This document shows positions 58,279 to 64,000 of a stretch of 64,000 bases of DNA, in pieces. A model generated the notes under the pieces. It was not told the DNA's origin. It saw only the letters and a list, made by a program, of their open reading frames with translations, and ran no database searches. The stretch covers positions 1-64,000 of the forward strand of contig NQMI01000005.1 in NCBI GenBank assembly GCA_002270565.1, in the 5' to 3' direction. Both the position numbers and the translations under genes were made by a program. Within the stretch, counting starts at the first letter, position 1, and each line of letters begins with the position of its first letter. This stretch comes from Stenocarpella maydis. Its lineage: Eukaryota; Ascomycota; Sordariomycetes; Diaporthales; Diaporthaceae.

Positions 58279-59468
58279 CCCTTGATAGGGAAAAACTTGG
58301 AAAGCCACATTCGGGTGCGTCGAGTGCGTCGGATGAGAAGAAGCGTTTCTAAACACAGCAGGCGCGGGCCTGGTTCGGCAGCTATGAATGAGGCTCAAAA
58401 GGCCGGCAACAACGGAGAGGATCGTCCTGTGTGGTGTTCTGAAATAAAGCAATATTGGGCCCGGGAACTAAATCCAAATGGCGAGTAAACTGAGTAGATG
58501 ATGTATTGTCCTTAGCACCGATTAGTTGGGTATGAGCTGCCGTGTGTTGAATGTTGAAAGCTGTATCTTGCTTGTTTGGTCAGGTTCTCTCATGCCGCGG
58601 TATGCCAGGTTGAACCACTTACGGGTATCAAACTGTCCCGAAGCCTTTAAGATTCATAGACAATCCCCGGTCAGAGACTAAGGCCATACTCTTTCTGCGA
58701 TTCTCGTGATGGGTTCTATTGCCTTCAATATCAGCCAGATCGAGGAGGGTTTCCGTTCCACTGGAGACAAGCAAAGTATCCGGAGAGAGTGGGCATGCCG
58801 GAGTGAGTACTGCTTGCCGAGATTGAAAGCCGAACCCGAAGTATCGTGGTCACAGTAAAAAGCTTTTTGATGGCAAGGACGATGTATTGGAGGTTGATTC
58901 AGCTTATGTGGGAGAAGCAAGTTTGCAAAAGTCCGAGTCTTTTGAGGATCTATGAATGTCATGCTAATTGAAGAAAGACGCCCAGAAATAGAGGAGTAAT
59001 GTCTTGTGAGAGCGGTCCTTCGTTGAACATTCGGTGTACGGCCCAGCAACAGTCCATATTCAGGGATGAGAACACCACCTGGACAAGGATACTGGCTTGT
59101 ATTTGTCCTGATGGGCAGACCAACCAAGTGTATCAATGAATGGGCAAGATGAGAACTTTGGAATCAGACCGGTCTTCCAGGCTCGATACTGAGGAAAAGT
59201 ACTGGGCATAGTTTTCCCAGGGAGAGCCTACGGGCTAGCATCACTGTGGGCAGTACAGACACCCACCGGGACGGACCTGTCGTTTAAGTCGGACTCTCAG
59301 TGTCTTTCCTGGTCTTTGGGTAGTCAATTCAGAGTTGATCAGCGGTGGACAGGGTTGAGTCATGAGTTGATTTAATCTGTACATGGCTCGGTGCTTGAGC
59401 CCTATTTTACATCCCCGGCTGCGCGCTTGTAGGCTCACCCAGTCTCCCGTCACAGCTACCTCTGGTCA
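58279..59468. other. Intergenic, no clear gene
   Basis: About 1.2 kb. A 152-codon minus-strand ORF (58678-59136) has no motif, odd composition and no intron context, and is not called. Confidence 0.5.
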
Positions 59469-61200
59469 TCACATGAAGTTGATGCCCACACCAACTGAGA
59501 GACCCTTACGCCCGAGCTCTCCTCTCCTCATCACCAGGGGCAGGCTGAAGTTGAGCTCAAATCTTGCAACAGGGTGCGCGTAAACCAGGCCAAAACCAGC
59601 TGCTATGCTCGGCAGACCGTTGCTCAGCTCGCTGATGGCCCTCGCCATGCCGCTCTTGACTGCGCCAGGGCTCATGGCCAGTCCCTTGCTCTCTACTTCC
59701 CGGGCCTTGCCCTGGTCTTGCATAGCGACCAGACGGCCTCCGTTGGCGAACAACTGCAGCCTGAGCGGCGAGTCGACGCCCGTCCGGGGAAGGGGCAGCA
59801 GCATGTTGACACTTCCGGCCGCAAAGACATCGCCGCCCACCGAGTCGCTCCCCTCACGAGGGCCTAGTCCTCCGATCTTGAAGCCGCGCACGTCGGTCGG
59901 ACCGCCAAGCTGGAACCGATCGTTGATAAGGCTGGGAATGGACTCGCCCTTGGGGGACCAGCCAAGAGGCAAGGGGTAGAGAAGACCAAACCGGAGACCT
60001 CCGCCGATAGAAATGCCAGTCCGGCTGCTGCTGACACCTGGGAGCGATACAGGAACGGCTCCGGCGACCTCAACCTCTGACTTCGAGAAAGCAACGTCAC
60101 CACGCAGGGGACCAACGCCCGCAAGCTCCGTTACCGTCTTTATAAGGTAGCCACTCTGGGGGAGCAGCGGGTTGTCCCGTCGATCACGGGTAAAGCTGTA
60201 GGTGAGGGAGCTCTTCATGCTGTCCCCAGCGTCCGCCCGAACAGTAGGGGACGCACCGGCTCCCAGTCCAGTAATCTGCCGCCATGTGCCCGAGTATGCG
60301 AGGTTGTAAAAGTCGCCCTGTTTTGACAGCCAGGCCGCCTTCAGAGTGCCTCCGTTGGCCACCTCGTCGTGGCTTGCCCATTCCTTGCGCGTGTTCGAAG
60401 ACAGGCCCTCCACCGATAGTCTCAGGTCAGGGTTGCCGTTGACGGGGGCAGTGAATGCTGCGCTGTAGGCCGACGTCGTCCGCGTGCCTGCGCTGGTGTT
60501 GATGGACAGCTGCTCGGCACCACCAAACATGTTCCTGCAGAGTAAGTTGATGTACCCGGAGCCCTCGGTGTTGCCCAGGTCAGTGCCACCCTTCAGCATG
60601 AACCGCGACTTCTCTGCGACGCGTATGGATACATCGATATCGGTTCCGGCTGCGTGGGGGTTCGAGTCGCGGGCATCGGAGAGGAAGACGGTAGGTTCGG
60701 GCTTGAAGATGTCGAATCGCTCCAGCTTGGCGGTTGCCTCCTGTACGCCAGCGAGGACCTCGCCGAGTGTTGTGCCGGCATTGCGACCGTTTCCGACGAG
60801 AGGGGCAAAGACGGGGTCCAAAAAGCCCTTGCGAGTGTTGTTGGCGCCGTGGACCGCAATGGAATTTATGGTTGCCGGCCGTTGGAGATGGTCACTCAGC
60901 TATTGATGGCATGTCAATGTCAGAGGGGACTTCTGGTAGACGCAACATTCCGCGGGTGTTGAGGGCCGGCTGACCAGCTGCAATCGTCTCTGAAGAGCCT
61001 GCTGGTGCCGCAAGAGGTCGGCTTGCTCCATGTTCTGGGCCTCGTAGCGCAGGATGGCAGCATCGGTCTCGAGTTTCTGTAGGGCTTCAATGGCCTTGCG
61101 ACAAGCTTGAGTTAGCCATTGAGCGCTTGCATGAAATTACGGGGCTGGACATGGTGATGGAACATACAGAAACGCCACCGTAGCTTTGGTTGGAAGCCAT
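59469..61200 (-). CDS. sam50: Sam50/Tob55, mitochondrial outer-membrane beta-barrel assembly protein
   Basis: Core subunit of the SAM complex, which folds beta-barrel proteins into the mitochondrial outer membrane (Omp85 family). Exons 61168-61200 (11 codons), 60975-61094 and 59469-60899 give 527 residues. The N-terminal region is an Arg/Gln-rich helix (RYEAQNMEQADLLRHQQALQ). The POTRA domain follows: ATINSIAVHGANNTRKGFLD, VQEATAKLERFDIFK. The barrel ends with ERFQLGGPTDVRGF-type sequence (here NDRFQLGGPTDVRGFK, the Omp85 signature) and closes on a beta strand (GLSVGVGINFM). Intron 1 has GTATGT..AAG with a GCTAAC branch. Intron 2 uses a weak donor, GTCAGC, so its exact position is less certain. 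Confidence 0.88.
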
Positions 61201-62111
61201 GGGCAGTTTCCAAGAGCTCGCTGGCTGATGTGCACCTTGCAGGAAGATGGGCTGGAAACATCTGGATATCTCGCGGCAGCAGAAGCAAGTCGCGTCGGAG
61301 AAGATGGCCCACCTGAAGTGGCTGTGCTTGTGGCTGGTGAGGTACGGGGGTACCTACTTCCCCTGCTATCCCATCTACGTAGTACTGCGCGGTGCTAGGT
61401 GCTTCCAGCAATAAGGGGTACATGTCGTCTAACTATTGCATTTGATCAGAAATACCAAGAAAGGGATGATGGGTTTCTTGCCATAATTGAGACATTCATT
61501 CATGGTTGCTGAGACCTTTTATGATAAGTATCTATTTTGGTGTCTAAGTGGTCAGCTGCTGCAGGCAATGAATGGGACGCCAACTAACAATAGACTCAAC
61601 AGCCTCATCAGCAGGGCAGGCGGCCCAGTAGCCTGCCGCATTCGTACACTGCACTACAGGGCGCCACTCGTGCTACCCCGTCCCGTTCGTTCCGACATGC
61701 ATCACGACCAACCTGGTCGACCCCCGATTCCTAGAAAGGTTCGCCTCTCAATACGCCATCAAACCCGGACAACGTCCACACTCGTTTGGGTGTCTCCTCC
61801 TCCTCCTTTTCATTTCGTCGTCCGGCTCCCCTAGGGCATTAAAAGTCTTCGCGCAGTATCTGTACCATCGTTTGCGCTCGTTGCGCTGTCCGTTTCGCCA
61901 GGGGGTTGTCGTTGTCGTTGTCGTTGTCGTCGTGACACATTTCCCTTTCTGACCAACACGCCCATCCCGAGTCGGCCGAATCATTTCCGGCGGGCCACTC
62001 GTCAGCATTCATTCGCCACGGCCACAACCACAACCATCGCCATCGACATCATCACCATTACACTACCATCATCACCAAATATCGGCCATCGCACCGCATC
62101 GCACGGAAACC
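61201..62111. other. Intergenic between divergent sam50 and ubc6
   Basis: About 0.9 kb holding both promoters. Towards ubc6 it contains a (TTGTCG)n tract (about 61905-61931) and CAT/CAC-rich sequence (about 62026-62090). Confidence 0.6.
61905..61931. repeat. Hexanucleotide microsatellite (GTTGTC)n
   Basis: Four or more copies of GTTGTC in the ubc6 upstream region. Confidence 0.85.
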
Positions 62112-62991
62112 ATGGCAACCAAGGCTGCTCGGACGCGCCTCACGCGCGAGTACAAGACGATGCAGAAGGAGCCCACGCCCTACATAACCGCCCACCCATG
62201 CGAGTCCAACATACTAGAGTACGTCCAACTCCCCGCTCTCTCCTATCGTAGAGACCTACAGGTTTGGCGTCGCGCGGACGTGATTGACAGAATGCTTAAT
62301 TAGATGGCACTACTTGATCACCGGCCCACCCGACACGCCGTACCACAACGGCCAGTACTGGGGCACCCTCGTCTTCCCGACCGACTACCCCTTTAAGCCT
62401 CCAGCAATCCGCATGCACACCCCGTCGGGGCGCTTTGCGCCCTCCACCCGCCTCTGCCTCACCATCTCCGACTTCCACCCGCGATCCTTCAACCCGGCCT
62501 GGAGCGTGAGCACCATCCTCGTCGGCCTGCTGTCGTTCATGACGTCAAACGATGTCACCACCGGCTCCATTTCGGCCTCCACCGAGGAGCGCAGGCTGCT
62601 GGCCTCCCGGTCGCGCTGGTGGAACTCGACGGGGGGCGGGACGTACGAGAGCGGCAAGGCCGCGCAGAAGGGCAACATCAAGGTCGGCGACGGGGGCAAG
62701 AAGTTCCGCGAGGAGTGGCCCGAGGAGGACGCCGCCAACTGGGAGTGGATGAAGGAGAACAAGATTGACGCCGCCACTGGCCAGAGCCTCAATGCCGCCG
62801 GCGCTCCGTGCGGACCGCCGCTTGTTGGTTCCATGGGGACCAGCGGCAGCCAGGTGCAAGGGGTCGTGGACGCGGTTGTGCAGCAGAGAGAGGCGGGCAG
62901 GGGCTGGATGGCCGACCACAAGCTCCTGATAGCTGGTGGTGCCATCTTCTTCTACGTCCTGATTGCTCGGCTGCTCGGCCAGGGGATTTAA
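62112..62991 (+). CDS. ubc6: Ubc6, tail-anchored ubiquitin-conjugating enzyme E2
   Basis: E2 of endoplasmic-reticulum-associated degradation, anchored in the ER membrane with the catalytic domain in the cytosol. Exons 62112-62218 and 62304-62991 are joined by an 85 bp GT..AG intron (phase 2) and give 264 residues. The E2 fold is clear: ARTRLTREYKTMQKEP, EWHYLITGPPDTPY, YPFKPPAIRM, and the active-site Cys87 in TRLCLTISDFHP followed by NPAWSVSTILVGLLSFM. The classical HPN is replaced, as in all Ubc6/UBE2J members. A Gly/Ser/Lys linker leads to a single C-terminal helix (LLIAGGAIFFYVLIARLL), the tail anchor. The ATG at 62112 has context ACCATGG. Confidence 0.95.
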
Positions 62992-64000
62992 TGCGCCACC
63001 AGAGGGTCAGCTGGGGGCGAGGTTGTGTCAGTTGGGGGCCCCATGCTTCACATTTTCTTTTGCTCGTTTTAGCATTGGCGTTCGGATTGCACATGTCTGC
63101 TGCTTAGACATAACAACGTCCGGGGCCACACATGGCTAGTTTAGGGTAGCTCACGGTTGCTTTGCGTCTGCCGCCAGTCTTGCGGTACAGAAGGCCCCTT
63201 CAACTCATCCATTCCAGGCGTATCCAGGCGAACATGATGTGACGAAAGAGCCATTGGCGACTCGGGGCGTTTTGTGACGTGTGCCCACTATATCTGGATG
63301 GTATCGGGCGGCTGCCGCAGCATAGGCGCTTAGTAATCCTGTGCGTTGTTGTCACCACGTGGGGCGGAGTGGGCTCCGACATTCAACGCGCGGCAAGGTC
63401 GATCATGATTGTTTCAACCAAATTTACGATCAAGAGCTGCGGAAAAAGTCATGGGCCCGCCGTTACAGAGGATTCCTGCTCTCGGCCCTCCACACTCCAC
63501 TTCCCGCAAAGTGTCTCGGTCTCGTCGTCTTTGCATTGGCACTGAACTCATGCGCGTTGGCACCACGGGTCGACACATGTGGGCGATCGTCTGATGCTGC
63601 GACGGCGGGATATGCGCACGGGAACTCTTTGACCTGCCCAAGGCTGTGTCTGTCTTTCCAAGATGTCCTGACACGAGGCGAGAACCTACCTCTTGTGATG
63701 GATGGCCTCCCAAAGTGTAATGGTTGCTGTTCAAGGATCTGACATAGGCTTCTGTCGGTCCGTGGCGTTTCGCATTCAGTCACCTCGCAGAAACCGCGTT
63801 TGCAGTGCCACCGGGGAAACCATCGGGCAGATAGATAGGTATGTATCATAGAGCATCAAGGGAGATAGGTCTACATCGACTATTGGTGTATTGGCACGGG
63901 TTTCCCGCAAGGTCTCAACAGGCTGTTTGGTCCTCCAAGCCTTTTCACACAAGTGCCGTGTCGTCTCAGGCAGACAAGCTCGATACGCCGACAGGCACGA
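62992..64000. other. Intergenic to window end, no clear gene
   Basis: 3' flank of ubc6 and further sequence. ORFs of 60-133 codons overlap on both strands (63,341-63,849) with no recognisable motif. Confidence 0.5.

Noticed and set aside
58678..59136. 152-codon minus-strand ORF
   Set aside because: No motif, no splice partners, odd residue mix. Probably chance.

Overview
The window looks like nuclear DNA of a filamentous ascomycete (Pezizomycotina, probably Sordariomycetes). The genes carry short introns with GT..AG ends and CTAAC/CTGAC-like branch sites. The gene set is typical of such fungi: GH72 and GH71 wall enzymes, MFS sugar transporters, a DUF7587-like gene, Sam50 and Ubc6. The left third is an AT-rich repeat block whose reading frames stay in register but are full of TAA/TAG codons. 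That is the footprint expected of repeat-induced point mutation (RIP). All exon boundaries were read by eye from splice signals and frame continuity.

Region 1 (1 to about 20,480) is decayed transposon sequence. From left to right it holds: an internally deleted Ty3/gypsy element (about 690-4,140); a divergent pair of decayed ORFs (4,363-5,262 minus; 5,725 onward plus), the second with a Ulp1/C48-like protease core and present in two copies; an almost complete Ty3/gypsy element with short LTR-like ends (10,413-18,205); and a Pogo/Fot1-like DNA transposon with ~97-99 bp inverted ends (18,207-20,481). Three copies of one 574-594 bp LTR (7,569; 12,866; 16,164) sit inside these older elements. They are far less mutated than their hosts and look like younger solo LTRs. 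Gaps (single Ns and one run of 12 Ns) occur here.

Region 2 (20.5-27.6 kb) has normal composition but few convincing genes: a signal-peptide ORF broken by one TAG, the first ~66 codons of a cytochrome P450, and a possible small cysteine-rich secreted protein.

Region 3 (27.6-64 kb) is ordinary gene space. It holds a GH72 glucanosyltransferase, a two-cluster Cys-rich protein, an intact sugar transporter, a Trf4/Cid14-type poly(A) polymerase, a second sugar transporter that is a pseudogene with four lesions, an RRM-like single-exon gene, a four-helix MARVEL-like membrane protein, a GH71 alpha-1,3-glucanase, a carotenoid oxygenase convergent with a paraoxonase-like enzyme, a DUF7587-like gene with an apparent one-base frameshift, Sam50, and Ubc6. 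Three genes need GC-AG introns to keep their conserved frames. GH72 and GH71 both act on the cell wall. Sam50, Ubc6 and Trf4 are housekeeping genes. I see no biosynthetic gene cluster, CRISPR array, rRNA or convincing tRNA.
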